This document shows, piece after piece, positions 32,919 through 41,390 of a stretch of DNA of 64,000 bases. Both the position numbers and the translations under genes were made by a program. The stretch comes from JOPF136 sp963773835 (GTDB lineage: Bacteria; Acidobacteriota; Terriglobia; Acidiferrales; UBA7541): assembly GCA_963773835.1 (NCBI GenBank), contig CAVZCQ010000002.1, positions 310,001 to 374,000 of the forward strand. The letters are read 5' to 3'. The number at the start of each line of letters is the position of its first letter. Positions within the stretch are counted from its first letter, which is position 1. The notes beneath the pieces are model-generated. The model saw nothing but the letters and a program-made list of their open reading frames with translations. It ran no database searches and was not told where the DNA came from.

Positions 32919-35384
32919 ATGGACGCACTGCTGCAGGACATGCGCTACGCGCTGCGGTTGCTGCGCAAATCGCCGGGGTTCACGCTGGTAGCGGTGCTGA
33001 CGCTGGCGCTGGGCATCGGTGCGAACACCACGATTTTTACGGTGGTGAACGCCATTCTCTTGCGCCCGCTTGCGGTGGAGGATCCGGAGCGACTGGTGGC
33101 CGTGCTGGGCACGGACGCACGCAACAGCACGGCGGCGCAGCAGTTCCTGCCCATGTCGTACCTCAATTACCAGGATTTGCGGGACAAAAACGACACGCTC
33201 ACCGGCATGGCCGCGTTCACCGGCACGGGCGTCAACCTCTCCGGCGTGGGCAATCCGGAACAGCTCAATGCCACGCTGGTGACGGGCAATTATTTTGACG
33301 TGCTGGGAGTCCACGCCGCGGTGGGCAACCTGTTTGATCGCGAGCAGGCGAAAAAACAGGGCGGGTACCCGGTGGTCGTGCTCAGCTACGGACTGTGGCA
33401 GCGGCGATTCGGGGGCGAACGCTCCATCGTCGGAAAACCGATCACGCTTAACCAGCAGCCGTTCACGGTGATCGGGGTGGTTCCGAAGAGCTTCCAGGGC
33501 ATCTTTGCGGTGGGAACGCCGGACCTCTGGATTCCCGACGCCATGCACGACCAGGTGCTGACCGGCATCATCAAGGATTGGTTCCTACAGCGCCGCCCGC
33601 TCATCATGTTCGTATTCGGGAGGAGAAAGCCGGGAGTGAGCCTCGAGCAGGCAGAAGCAAACCTTCAAACGATCGCCACGCAGCTCGCGAAAGAATACCC
33701 AAACGAAAACGAAGGACGAAACGTGCGGCTGCTCCCGCTGGCGCAGACGACTGTGGGCCCCAACGGGCGCGAGCTGGTGGTGAAGGCGGGGGCGCTGCTG
33801 ATGACCGTGGTCGGATTGGTGCTGCTGATTGCCTGCGCCAACCTGGCGAACCTGCTGCTCGCACGCGGGGCGGACCGGCGCCGGGAACTGGCCGTGCGCA
33901 TGTCGCTGGGCGCCACGAAGTCGCGGCTGGTGGCCCTGCTGCTTTCAGAAAGCGTGATCCTGGCGCTGGTGGGAGGAGGCACGGGCCTGGCCGTGGCCAT
34001 TGGTTTCCGGCGAGTGTTGTTGGCTTTCCGTCCGCCCTTTCTAAATCCGGGGGACCTCGACCTGAGCATGGATTCGCGGGTGCTGCTGTTCACGCTGGGC
34101 GTGGCGCTGGCCACGGCGTTCGCGTTCGGCATGCTTCCCGCGTGGCAGGCCATCCGGTTCAGCGTGAACGAAACGCTGAAGGAGGGCGGCGGGCGCTCGG
34201 GGACGGGCGGCGGGCGTCACACGGTGCGCAGCGGTCTGGTGGTGGTGGAAGTGATGCTATCGATGATCGCGCTGGTGGGCTCGGGACTGTTCCTTTCCAG
34301 CCTGCACAACGCGGAGCAAATCGATCCCGGCTTCGAGACCAGGAACATGCTGGTGATGAACTTCGATCTCGGGGCGCAAAATTACAAGCCGGAGCAGGGG
34401 CAGGAATTCTACCGGAGACTGATGGAGCGGTTGCGGGCCATCCCCCAAGTGCGGGACGCGTCGGTGGGTTCTACGGCACCCCTGGGCGGTGGATTCGCGC
34501 GCACTGTGTTTCCGGAAGGCGTGGACGCCTCTGACCGGCGGAACGGAATCCTGACGGCCGTCAACCAGGTGGACACGGAATATTTCAAGACGACGGGCAC
34601 CTCCATCCTGCGCGGGCGGGGATTTGAGGAGACGGACCGGGAAGGAGCGCCGCTGGTCGCAGTGGTGAATCAGGCGTTCGCGGATAAATTCTTCCCCAAC
34701 CAGGATGCCATTGGAAAGAGGTTCCGCTGCTGGGGCGAGACGTGGATCCTGGAAATCGTGGGGATTGCGCGGACGGCGAAAATCAACACGCTGGGAGAGG
34801 ACCCCACTCCGGCCTTCTACCTGCCCATGCTCCAGCACTATTCTGCAAATGCGACCCTACACGTGCGCACGAACGGGGACCCGATGGCGGCGCTGCCGAC
34901 GGTGCGGGCAGCGGTGCAGGAGCTGGATCGCCAGCTCCCGTTGACCCAGGTGCAGACCATTTCGCAACTGCTGGACCAGGCGCTGTGGGCGGCGCGTTTC
35001 GGCGCGACACTGCTCCTCATTTTTGGCCTGCTGGCATTGACGCTTGCGTCCATCGGGATTTACGGCGTGATGTCCTACAACGTGCAGCAGAGGCGGCAGG
35101 AACTGGGCATCCGCATCGCGCTGGGCGCACAGAAACGCGACGTGTTGCGGCTCGTTCTCGGCCAGGGGCTATGGCTGGCGGGCGGAGGAGCCATCGCGGG
35201 ACTGGTCCTCGCGTATTTCCTGGCGCGCGGGGTGTCGGCGCTGCTGTTCGGCGTGCATCCGCTGGACCCGGCTACCTTCCTGGGGGTGCCGCTGCTGCTG
35301 GTGGGCGTAGCGCTCGTGGCCTGCTACATTCCTGCGCGGCGGGCCACGAAGGTGGACCCGATGGTAGCGTTGAGATATGAATGA
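32919..35384 (+). CDS. ADOP-type MacB/FtsX-like ABC permease 3
   Basis: This 821-aa paralogue begins MDALLQDMRYALRLLRKSPG and then FTLVAVLTLALGIGANTTIF, the closest of the three to the family consensus. It keeps the periplasmic-helix-periplasmic-helix plan and ends PARRATKVDPMVALRYE. The ATG follows a GAAGGAGG site that begins right after the heptad array. It is the last permease before the four-helix-bundle gene and the second ATPase. Confidence 0.93.
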   Translation: MDALLQDMRYALRLLRKSPGFTLVAVLTLALGIGANTTIFTVVNAILLRPLAVEDPERLVAVLGTDARNSTAAQQFLPMSYLNYQDLRDKNDTLTGMAAFTGTGVNLSGVGNPEQLNATLVTGNYFDVLGVHAAVGNLFDREQAKKQGGYPVVVLSYGLWQRRFGGERSIVGKPITLNQQPFTVIGVVPKSFQGIFAVGTPDLWIPDAMHDQVLTGIIKDWFLQRRPLIMFVFGRRKPGVSLEQAEANLQTIATQLAKEYPNENEGRNVRLLPLAQTTVGPNGRELVVKAGALLMTVVGLVLLIACANLANLLLARGADRRRELAVRMSLGATKSRLVALLLSESVILALVGGGTGLAVAIGFRRVLLAFRPPFLNPGDLDLSMDSRVLLFTLGVALATAFAFGMLPAWQAIRFSVNETLKEGGGRSGTGGGRHTVRSGLVVVEVMLSMIALVGSGLFLSSLHNAEQIDPGFETRNMLVMNFDLGAQNYKPEQGQEFYRRLMERLRAIPQVRDASVGSTAPLGGGFARTVFPEGVDASDRRNGILTAVNQVDTEYFKTTGTSILRGRGFEETDREGAPLVAVVNQAFADKFFPNQDAIGKRFRCWGETWILEIVGIARTAKINTLGEDPTPAFYLPMLQHYSANATLHVRTNGDPMAALPTVRAAVQELDRQLPLTQVQTISQLLDQALWAARFGATLLLIFGLLALTLASIGIYGVMSYNVQQRRQELGIRIALGAQKRDVLRLVLGQGLWLAGGGAIAGLVLAYFLARGVSALLFGVHPLDPATFLGVPLLLVGVALVACYIPARRATKVDPMVALRYE

Positions 35385-35418
35385 GGCAGTGGTCAGTGGC
35401 GAGTGGTCAGTGGCCAGT
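35385..35418. repeat. Heptad array, left arm beside the four-helix-bundle gene
   Basis: GGCAGTG, GTCAGTG, GCGAGTG, GTCAGTG and GCCAGT begin directly after the stop of permease 3 in 7-base period. The inverted partner lies at 35813-35844, on the other side of the small gene. Confidence 0.85.
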
Positions 35419-35456
35419 ACCAGAGCCGTCTCACTCTTGGAGGCACGAAAGGACTC

Positions 35457-35825
35457 GTGGCAAAAGTACTTCACTACAGGCAGCTCATCGTCTGGCAGAA
35501 GGGGATGCTGCTGGCGAAGCAGGCCTACCAGTTAACGAGCCGATATCCGGCGGAGGAAAGATTCGGGTTAGTCTCCCAGATGCGGCGGGCTGCGGTTTCG
35601 GTCCCCTCGAATATCGCCGAGGGGCAGGCGCGGCGTTCGTCCCGTGAGTTCGCACAATTCCTTTCTCACGCGGAGGGTTCTTTGGCAGAATTCGAGACGC
35701 AACTGCTGCTGAGCCTGGAGCTTTCGTTTTGCACGAAGCCGGCTGCAGAAGGCATGCTGGAACTGATTAGCGAAATCCGACGGATGTTAATGGCCCTGCG
35801 AGGGCGATTAGACACTGGCCACTGA
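35457..35825 (+). CDS. Four-helix-bundle protein (S23/23S-intervening-sequence family)
   Basis: The 122-aa protein matches the free-standing four-helix-bundle family first known from 23S rRNA intervening sequences. The family pattern is clear: LIVWQKGMLLAKQAYQLT, then FGLVSQMRRAAVSVPSNIAEG, SREFAQFLSHAEGSLAEFETQL and the late MLELISEIRRMLMAL. I prefer GTG 35457; starts upstream lie next to the repeat arm. The last residues RLDTGH and the stop are encoded by the right heptad arm. The gene splits the ABC operon between permease and ATPase and looks inserted. Its molecular role is unknown. Related proteins bind nucleic acid as ring oligomers in diversity-generating retroelements, but no reverse transcriptase is present here. 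Confidence 0.8.
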   Translation: MAKVLHYRQLIVWQKGMLLAKQAYQLTSRYPAEERFGLVSQMRRAAVSVPSNIAEGQARRSSREFAQFLSHAEGSLAEFETQLLLSLELSFCTKPAAEGMLELISEIRRMLMALRGRLDTGH

Positions 35826-35844
35826 CCACTGGTCACTGGCCACT
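35813..35844. repeat. Heptad array, right arm beside the four-helix-bundle gene
   Basis: CACTGGC, CACTGAC, CACTGGT, CACTGGC and CACT are the reverse complement of the left arm at 35385-35418. The stop codon of the four-helix-bundle gene (35823-35825) lies inside this arm. Confidence 0.85.
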
Positions 35845-35882
35845 TTCGTGCCAAGCGCGCGGCCGTGTTTCGAGGAGCGACG

Positions 35883-36578
35883 ATGATTCAGATGAAGGGC
35901 GTGGAAAAATCCTACCCGGTGGGGGCGGGACGCACGTGGGTGCTCCGGCGGATCGACCTGGGGATCCGCGAAGGCGAGTTCATCACCATCATGGGGCCGT
36001 CCGGCGCGGGGAAATCGACGCTCATGGCCATTTTGGGGATGCTGGACAGCGCGTGGGAGGGTGAATACCTCTTCCATGAATACACGGTACACAAAATGAA
36101 GCCGCAGCAGCGCGTGGAACTGCACAAACGGTTCATCGGCTTCGTCTTCCAGCAGTATCACCTGCTGGACGATCTGACCGTGGCGGAAAACCTGGACCTG
36201 CCGCTCTCCTACCGCGACCTGAAGAAGGCGGAGCGGCAGGCGATCGTGGCGGACACTCTGGACCGTTTCCAGATCGTGGGGAAAAAGGACCTGTTCCCGA
36301 GCCAGCTTTCCGGGGGCCAGCAGCAACTGGTGGCCGTGGCGCGCGCGGTGATTGGCAACCCGAAATTGCTCCTGGCGGACGAACCCACCGGCAGCCTGCA
36401 CTCCAGCCAGGGAAAAATGATCATGGACATGCTGAAAGAGCTGAACCGACTGGGCACCACCATCGTGCAGGTGACCCACAACGAGAACTGGGCGGCGTAC
36501 GGCGACCGCGTGATCCAGTTGCTCGACGGCTGGATCGTCCCTGCGGAAGAAAAGAAGGGAGTGGCGCGCGAGGCCTGA
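35883..36578 (+). CDS. ABC transporter ATPase, second and divergent copy
   Basis: This 231-aa ATPase starts at ATG 35883 after GAGGAG. Walker A (GPSGAGKST), Q-loop (FQQYHLLDDL), signature (LSGGQQQ) and Walker B (LLLADEPTG) are intact. The signature is followed by LVAVARA where most relatives have RVAVARA. The D-loop reads SLHSSQG in place of SLDSxxG, and the switch region is VTHNENWAAYG. The changes suggest altered dimer communication but not loss of ATP hydrolysis. It probably serves the upstream permeases, alone or with the 26244 ATPase. Confidence 0.92.
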   Translation: MIQMKGVEKSYPVGAGRTWVLRRIDLGIREGEFITIMGPSGAGKSTLMAILGMLDSAWEGEYLFHEYTVHKMKPQQRVELHKRFIGFVFQQYHLLDDLTVAENLDLPLSYRDLKKAERQAIVADTLDRFQIVGKKDLFPSQLSGGQQQLVAVARAVIGNPKLLLADEPTGSLHSSQGKMIMDMLKELNRLGTTIVQVTHNENWAAYGDRVIQLLDGWIVPAEEKKGVAREA

Positions 36579-36739
36579 CCGTGCCGCTCGTCCCCCAAAC
36601 CCGTGACCAATCTCCGCGCCGGCTGACGGCTGGTCTCCGCAGTGCCGAGTTTCGCCCCGAACCCTCGGGATCGAGTTTCCCGCCAGCGGCGGGCTTTTCC
36701 TCCTTCCACTCCGCCCAGCGGGGATAAACTAACCCCCAC

Positions 36740-38119
36740 ATGATGCGCGCTTCCTCCAGTCCCGCTCCCCGCGTGCTCGTCGCCGACGATCAGGCGGACG
36801 TGCGGGAAGCGCTGCGCCTGCTGCTGAAGGGCGAAGGCATGGAATCGGACAGCGTAGCCTCGCCGAATGCGGTGGTGAGGGCGCTGGATACCCGGGAATA
36901 CGACGCCATCCTGATGGACCTGAACTACACGCGGGACACGACGTCCGGGCAGGAAGGGCTGGATCTGCTGTCGCGCATCCAGGCCGCGGACAGCGCGCTG
37001 CCCGTGATCGTGATGACCGCGTGGGGCAGCGTGCAGGTGGCCGTGGAGGCGATGCGCCGCGGCGCGCGCGACTTCGTGCAGAAGCCGTGGGACAACGCGC
37101 GGTTGCTGGCCATCCTGCGAACCCAAATCGAGTTGCGGCGGGCGCTGCGGGAGAGCCGGCGGCTGGAGGCAGAAAACCAACTGCTGCGCGCGGAGGGCCG
37201 GCCCACGCTGATCGCGGAGTCGGCGGCGATGCGTCCAGTAATGGACCTGGTGGCGCAGGTGGGCCCGTCGGAAGCCAACGTGCTCATTACCGGAGAGCAC
37301 GGGTCGGGCAAAGAAGTGATTGCAAGGACGCTCCACGCCCTTTCGCCGCGCGCCGCGCGCGCTATGGTGACGGTAAATGCGGGCGGACTCTCCGAGGGCG
37401 TGTTTGAAAGCGAGCTGTTCGGCCACGTGCGCGGCGCGTTTACCGACGCGAAGGTGGATCGCGCCGGGCGGTTCGAGCTGGCCGACGGCAGCACGCTCTT
37501 CCTGGATGAAATCGCCAACGTGCCCCTGAACCTGCAAGCGAAGCTGCTGCGCGTGCTGGAGACAGGCGAGATGGAACGCGTGGGCTCGTCGCGCACAGTG
37601 CGGGTGAACGCGCGCTTGCTTTCCGCCACGAACGCCGACGTTCCCGCGGAGGTGGCCGCTGGGCGCTTCCGCGAGGACCTGCTGTACCGGCTGAACACGA
37701 TTGAAATCCACGTCCCGCCGCTCCGCGAGCGGAAGGACGATATTCCGCTATTGGCCATGCACTTCCTGACGCGCTATGCGGGGCGGTACGGAAAACAGGT
37801 GAAAAATTTCGACGCCACGGCATTGCAGGCGCTCGCGGAGCACTCCTGGCCGGGAAACGTGCGCGAGCTGGACCATACGGTGGAGCGCGCGGTGCTGCTG
37901 GCGCAGGAGGAAGCGGTGCGCGCCAGCGATCTGGGATTGCGGACGGCCTCGTCGCCGGGCGCGAGCCCGCGGCTGGAGGAGCTGAGCCTGGAAGAGGTGG
38001 AGCGAGTGCTGATCCAGAAGGCGCTGGCGCGCTTCAGCGGCAACGTGAGCCAGGCCGCCACCGCGCTGGGGCTGAGCCGCAGCGGGCTCTACCGCCGGCT
38101 GCAGAAGTACGGACTGTGA
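36740..38119 (+). CDS. NtrC-type sigma-54-dependent response regulator
   Basis: This 459-aa regulator has a receiver (D60 in AILMDLNYTRD, K in VQKPW), an AAA+ domain (Walker A GEHGSGKE, Walker B TLFLDEIANV, R-fingers in FREDLLYRLN) and a C-terminal Fis-type helix-turn-helix (GNVSQAATALGLSRSGLYRR). The sigma-54 contact loop reads GAFTDA, not GAFTGA. It keeps the F and T that touch sigma-54, and the variant is known in natural activators. It forms a unit with the kinase that follows (GTGA overlap). The position just after the ABC array suggests it controls that array, but no -24/-12 promoter was identified in the array. Confidence 0.93.
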   Translation: MMRASSSPAPRVLVADDQADVREALRLLLKGEGMESDSVASPNAVVRALDTREYDAILMDLNYTRDTTSGQEGLDLLSRIQAADSALPVIVMTAWGSVQVAVEAMRRGARDFVQKPWDNARLLAILRTQIELRRALRESRRLEAENQLLRAEGRPTLIAESAAMRPVMDLVAQVGPSEANVLITGEHGSGKEVIARTLHALSPRAARAMVTVNAGGLSEGVFESELFGHVRGAFTDAKVDRAGRFELADGSTLFLDEIANVPLNLQAKLLRVLETGEMERVGSSRTVRVNARLLSATNADVPAEVAAGRFREDLLYRLNTIEIHVPPLRERKDDIPLLAMHFLTRYAGRYGKQVKNFDATALQALAEHSWPGNVRELDHTVERAVLLAQEEAVRASDLGLRTASSPGASPRLEELSLEEVERVLIQKALARFSGNVSQAATALGLSRSGLYRRLQKYGL

Positions 38120-39429
38120 AACCTGCGAGCCACGAACGCCAGGTGCTGCTGCTGGCGCTGCTCGTCGGGCTGCCGGCGACGGTGGCGGCGCTGGTGCTGC
38201 TGTGGCGGAGCTCGATGGCTCTGAAATTCCAGTGGAGCCTGACGGCCGCGCTGCTGCTGCTGTGGCTGGCGCTGGCCTTCGCGCTGCGCGCCCGCGTGGT
38301 CTTCCCTCTTCGCACGCTCTCCAACCTGCTTTCCGCCCTGCGCGAAGGCGACTTTTCCATCCGCGCGCGCGGGGAAGAGACGGGCGACGCGCTGGGCGAG
38401 CTGATCAGCGAGGTAAACCTGCTGGCCAGCACGCTCCGGCAGCAGCGCCTGGGCGCGGTGGAAGCCACTGCGCTGCTGGGCAAAGTAATGGAAGAAATCG
38501 ACGTGGCCGTGTTCGCCTTCGATCCCGAAAAGCGCCTGCGCCTGGTGAACCGTGCCGGCGAACGGGTGCTGGGGCAGGACGCGGGGCACCTGCGCGGCAG
38601 GACCGCAGGCGAGCTGCACCTGGAAAAATGCTTCGAGGGAGAGGCGCTGCGGACCATCGAAATGCCGTTTCCCGGGGGCGCGGGACGCTTCCAACTGCGG
38701 CGCAGCACGATCCGGGAAGAAGGGGTGCCGCATCATCTGCTGGTGCTGACCGACCTGAGCCGCACACTGCGCGAAGAAGAGCGCCTGGCGTGGCAGCGGC
38801 TGATCCGCGTGCTCGGCCACGAGCTGAACAACTCGCTGGCGCCGGTGAAATCGATTGCGGACAGCCTGGGGACGCTGCTTTCTCGCGAAAGCCTGCCTTC
38901 GGACTGGCGGGAGGACGCGCACCGCGGGCTGGAGGTAATCAGCGGGCGCGTGGAGGCGCTGGGACGGTTCACCAGCGCGTACGCGCGGCTGGCGCGGCTC
39001 CCCTCGCCCACGCTACGGCCCGTCCCGGTGGGCGACTGGGTGCGCCGCGTCACCCAGCTTGAATCGAGGGTGTTCATCGAGGTGCGTCCCGGGCCCGAGG
39101 TCACCGTGGAGGCGGACGCGGACCAGCTCGACCAGTTGCTGATCAACCTGGTCCGCAACGCCGCGGACGCGTCCGCCGAAAACCACGGAGAAGTGCGCGT
39201 GGGCTGGCGGAAAGACATGGGCTTCGTCGAAGTGAGCGTGCAAGATGAAGGGCCGGGCCTGTCGAATACGGCGAACCTATTTGTGCCGTTTTTCACCACG
39301 AAACCCGGAGGCTCCGGCATCGGGCTGGTGCTCTGCCGGCAGATCGCGGAGGCGCATGGCGGCTCGCTGACGCTGGAGAACCGGGGCGACGCACATGGAT
39401 GTGTAGCGAGGCTGCGGCTGCCGGTGTAG
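38116..39429 (+). CDS. NtrY-like sensor histidine kinase
   Basis: This 437-aa kinase has two transmembrane helices (about 9-30 and 40-58) with almost no periplasmic loop, a HAMP-like linker (60-112), a PAS domain (about 118-215), a HisKA motif with H235 in VLGHELNNSLAPV, and an HATPase domain (NLVRNAADASAE, DEGPGLS, SGIGLVLCRQI). The lack of an external domain points to sensing within the membrane or cytoplasm. The GTG start overlaps the regulator stop by 4 bases, so the pair is one translational unit. It is the expected kinase for the sigma-54 regulator. Confidence 0.92.
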   Translation: MKPASHERQVLLLALLVGLPATVAALVLLWRSSMALKFQWSLTAALLLLWLALAFALRARVVFPLRTLSNLLSALREGDFSIRARGEETGDALGELISEVNLLASTLRQQRLGAVEATALLGKVMEEIDVAVFAFDPEKRLRLVNRAGERVLGQDAGHLRGRTAGELHLEKCFEGEALRTIEMPFPGGAGRFQLRRSTIREEGVPHHLLVLTDLSRTLREEERLAWQRLIRVLGHELNNSLAPVKSIADSLGTLLSRESLPSDWREDAHRGLEVISGRVEALGRFTSAYARLARLPSPTLRPVPVGDWVRRVTQLESRVFIEVRPGPEVTVEADADQLDQLLINLVRNAADASAENHGEVRVGWRKDMGFVEVSVQDEGPGLSNTANLFVPFFTTKPGGSGIGLVLCRQIAEAHGGSLTLENRGDAHGCVARLRLPV

Positions 39430-39517
39430 CGGAGGCGACGGCTCTGCGGCTTGTTCCTGCCAGCGTGAGAGAAAAGTTGCGGGGCGCAATCGCCGGCAAC
39501 GGCAGGCAGGTACCGCG

Positions 39518-40087
39518 CTACACCGTGGGCACGAGCAGATCGGCCGCCATCATGTCCGCCATCTCGCTGAAGCGCCGGCCACCATCTTTGGGCAGGGATT
39601 CCTCGGCCCTGCGGCGGAGCGACTCAGAGAGGTCGCGCTGCTGGTCCGCGGAGAGCAGTTGCTCGGCGGCGGGATAGAAGACTTCCTGCTCCTTGTCGAT
39701 GTGGCGGCGCAAAACAGCGGCGTATTCGCTCGCAAAGCGCCCCCAGTTGCGGTCCGCCTTGGGACGATGTTCGCGGTAAGCCACCGCGGCAGCGGACATT
39801 TTCTCGAGCAGGAGGCGGGCGCGATCGTGGTCGCGCTGGAGGGATTCGATGGCCATGCCGTCGAGCGAGGCGCCCCGCTTCCCCAGTACGGGGAACAGGT
39901 ACTCTTCCTCCTTGCGCAAGTGCTCGTTGCCGAACACGCGCATGAATTCCGCCACCGAATCCAGCATATCGGCAGGAACGTCGGCGCCCGCTTCCAACAG
40001 ATGCGCCAGTTCCCGGGTCACATCCAGCATGCGGAGAATGGCGCGGTGTTCGATGAGCAGAACTTCGATACCGGATACATCCGTCAT
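39518..40087 (-). CDS. Hemerythrin-like HHE domain protein
   Basis: The ATG at 40087 gives 189 aa. The HHE di-iron ligands are all visible: H14 (LIEHRAIL), NEHLRKEEEYLFP, LQRDHDRAR and RRHIDKEQEVFYP. The protein is a four-helix bundle that could bind oxygen, NO or iron. The C-terminal 50 residues extend beyond the core. It is monocistronic between the kinase and the periplasmic protein gene. Similar proteins are linked to oxygen or nitrosative stress, but the exact role is not known. Confidence 0.88.
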   Translation of the reverse strand: MTDVSGIEVLLIEHRAILRMLDVTRELAHLLEAGADVPADMLDSVAEFMRVFGNEHLRKEEEYLFPVLGKRGASLDGMAIESLQRDHDRARLLLEKMSAAAVAYREHRPKADRNWGRFASEYAAVLRRHIDKEQEVFYPAAEQLLSADQQRDLSESLRRRAEESLPKDGGRRFSEMADMMAADLLVPTV

Positions 40088-40405
40088 GTCGTGACCCCCA
40101 AGGGCAGCGTGAATCCTATGATACCGGAGCGGGATGTTAGGGTAGGGTACCCTGGAAACTGGAGGGCGCCCCGGCACCACAGTTATATCCTGCCCAGGGA
40201 CGCGGGTCAACTCCGGGAAAATCCACAGGCGCGGGGGGAGGGTGTGGAATTGTAACGCGCCTCGCCCCACCCCGCATTGGAGACCTTATCCCCTATCTAA
40301 GATGCAGAAACAACAGGGCTTGCGGGCATCCAGCTTCCGGATCGGCTTCGCACGGCATGCCCCCGCCGCCTTGATCCAGAGCCTTCTCGCGCCACTGCTT
40401 CTAGG
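40088..40405. other. Intergenic stretch without a recognisable gene
   Basis: These 318 bases lie between the hemerythrin start and the stop of the periplasmic protein gene. Reading frames here show no motif. The hemerythrin promoter should lie near 40090-40200, but no clear elements stand out. Confidence 0.55.
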
Positions 40406-41173
40406 TCAGCGGCTTGCGCCCGGCTTCTCAGGGGGCTTGGGTTGCTCCGCCGGCGGGGGAGCGGGCATGTGGAAGTCCGCGTCGCTGACGTCCGGGTTGA
40501 TCTCGATCTTGTCCACGGTGATCTTCTGCTTCAGGGTGCCGCCCACAGTCCCGGTTTCGATGGCGAAGGGAATTACCAGCCCGTCCACGGTGCGGAAATC
40601 GCTGTACGTGGTTTCCACCTCGGTGTCGATGCCGTGGATTTTAGTTTTGGTGATGGTCTTGACCTCGAGGCCGGTATCGACGTCGATGAAGCTGGTGTCG
40701 ATGATGCCGTTCTTCTTGGTCACGCGGAGCTTGTAGGCGTCGGAGCCTCCCACCTTGTCCTTGCCCAGGTATTCGACCGTGTTCCCCTTGGCCTTGTAAT
40801 CCATCAGCGGGCCGTCGATGTCGGCCTCATTCTCGAGGTCCTTGACGTCGTCCGCGGCCATAGGTTCGGCGTCTTTTTTCCCCATGATGGCCCAGCCCTG
40901 GTTGCCGTCGTAGGCCTGCACGGCGGTCATGCCCTGAAGGGTGAACTCCATGCGCACCATTCCCGGACGCTTGATGACCATGTTGGTGGGCACCACGATT
41001 CCCGGGCCGACCTCGATCTTGCCGGAGAAGCGCAGAGACTTCACAGCGCGCAACTTTGCCTCACCACCGCGTGCCTCAATGCTCTTGGCGATAATCTCGT
41101 CCATAGTCTGGGCCGCGGCCGGCAGCGCAGAGACGGCCGCCACTGCCAGGCACAGCGCAACTTTCTTCAACAT
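40406..41173 (-). CDS. Exported LolA/outer-membrane lipoprotein-sorting-like protein
   Basis: I chose ATG 41173, 7 bases after AGGAG; a GTG 6 bases earlier sits too close to that site. The 255-aa product has a Sec signal peptide (MLKKVALCLAVAAVSALPAAAQ, cut after AAAQ). Its mature part is beta-rich with repeated strand pairs such as AKLRAVKSLRFSGKIEV, VQAYDGNQGWAIM and KVGGSDAYKLRV, fitting the LolA-like fold. The C-terminus is proline-rich. It probably binds a hydrophobic ligand in the periplasm. No Lol transporter genes are adjacent. Confidence 0.72.
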   Translation of the reverse strand: MLKKVALCLAVAAVSALPAAAQTMDEIIAKSIEARGGEAKLRAVKSLRFSGKIEVGPGIVVPTNMVIKRPGMVRMEFTLQGMTAVQAYDGNQGWAIMGKKDAEPMAADDVKDLENEADIDGPLMDYKAKGNTVEYLGKDKVGGSDAYKLRVTKKNGIIDTSFIDVDTGLEVKTITKTKIHGIDTEVETTYSDFRTVDGLVIPFAIETGTVGGTLKQKITVDKIEINPDVSDADFHMPAPPPAEQPKPPEKPGASR

Positions 41174-41354
41174 GGGCACACTCCTGGGATGCAGTCTGGG
41201 TCTTGGGTGCTATCCGCCGTGGTCGATACGCGGGCCCTCCGGAGAAAGTCTCGCCGGCGCTGGAGGGGGAACCGCCGGGGCCGGCTTCTGGAGAAGCCGT
41301 CCAGTTTAATCCGACCCGGGCCCTGGAGAGTGGGGATTTCGGCGCGGCCCGGGG

Positions 41355-41360
41355 TAGAAT
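41355..41360 (+). promoter_or_regulatory. -10 element before the aldehyde dehydrogenase gene
   Basis: GGGGTAGAAT supplies a TAGAAT hexamer 30 bases before the ATG, and AGGAG follows at 41380-41384. No clear -35 is seen. Confidence 0.4.
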
Positions 41361-41390
41361 GGGACACACGCAAATCATCAGGAGCCCCTC

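Noticed and set aside
30147..35844. CRISPR-like short repeats
   Set aside because: The 7-base units are tandem with no spacers and no cas genes nearby.
35385..35844. Diversity-generating retroelement
   Set aside because: The four-helix-bundle protein resembles Avd, but there is no reverse transcriptase or template/variable repeat pair nearby.
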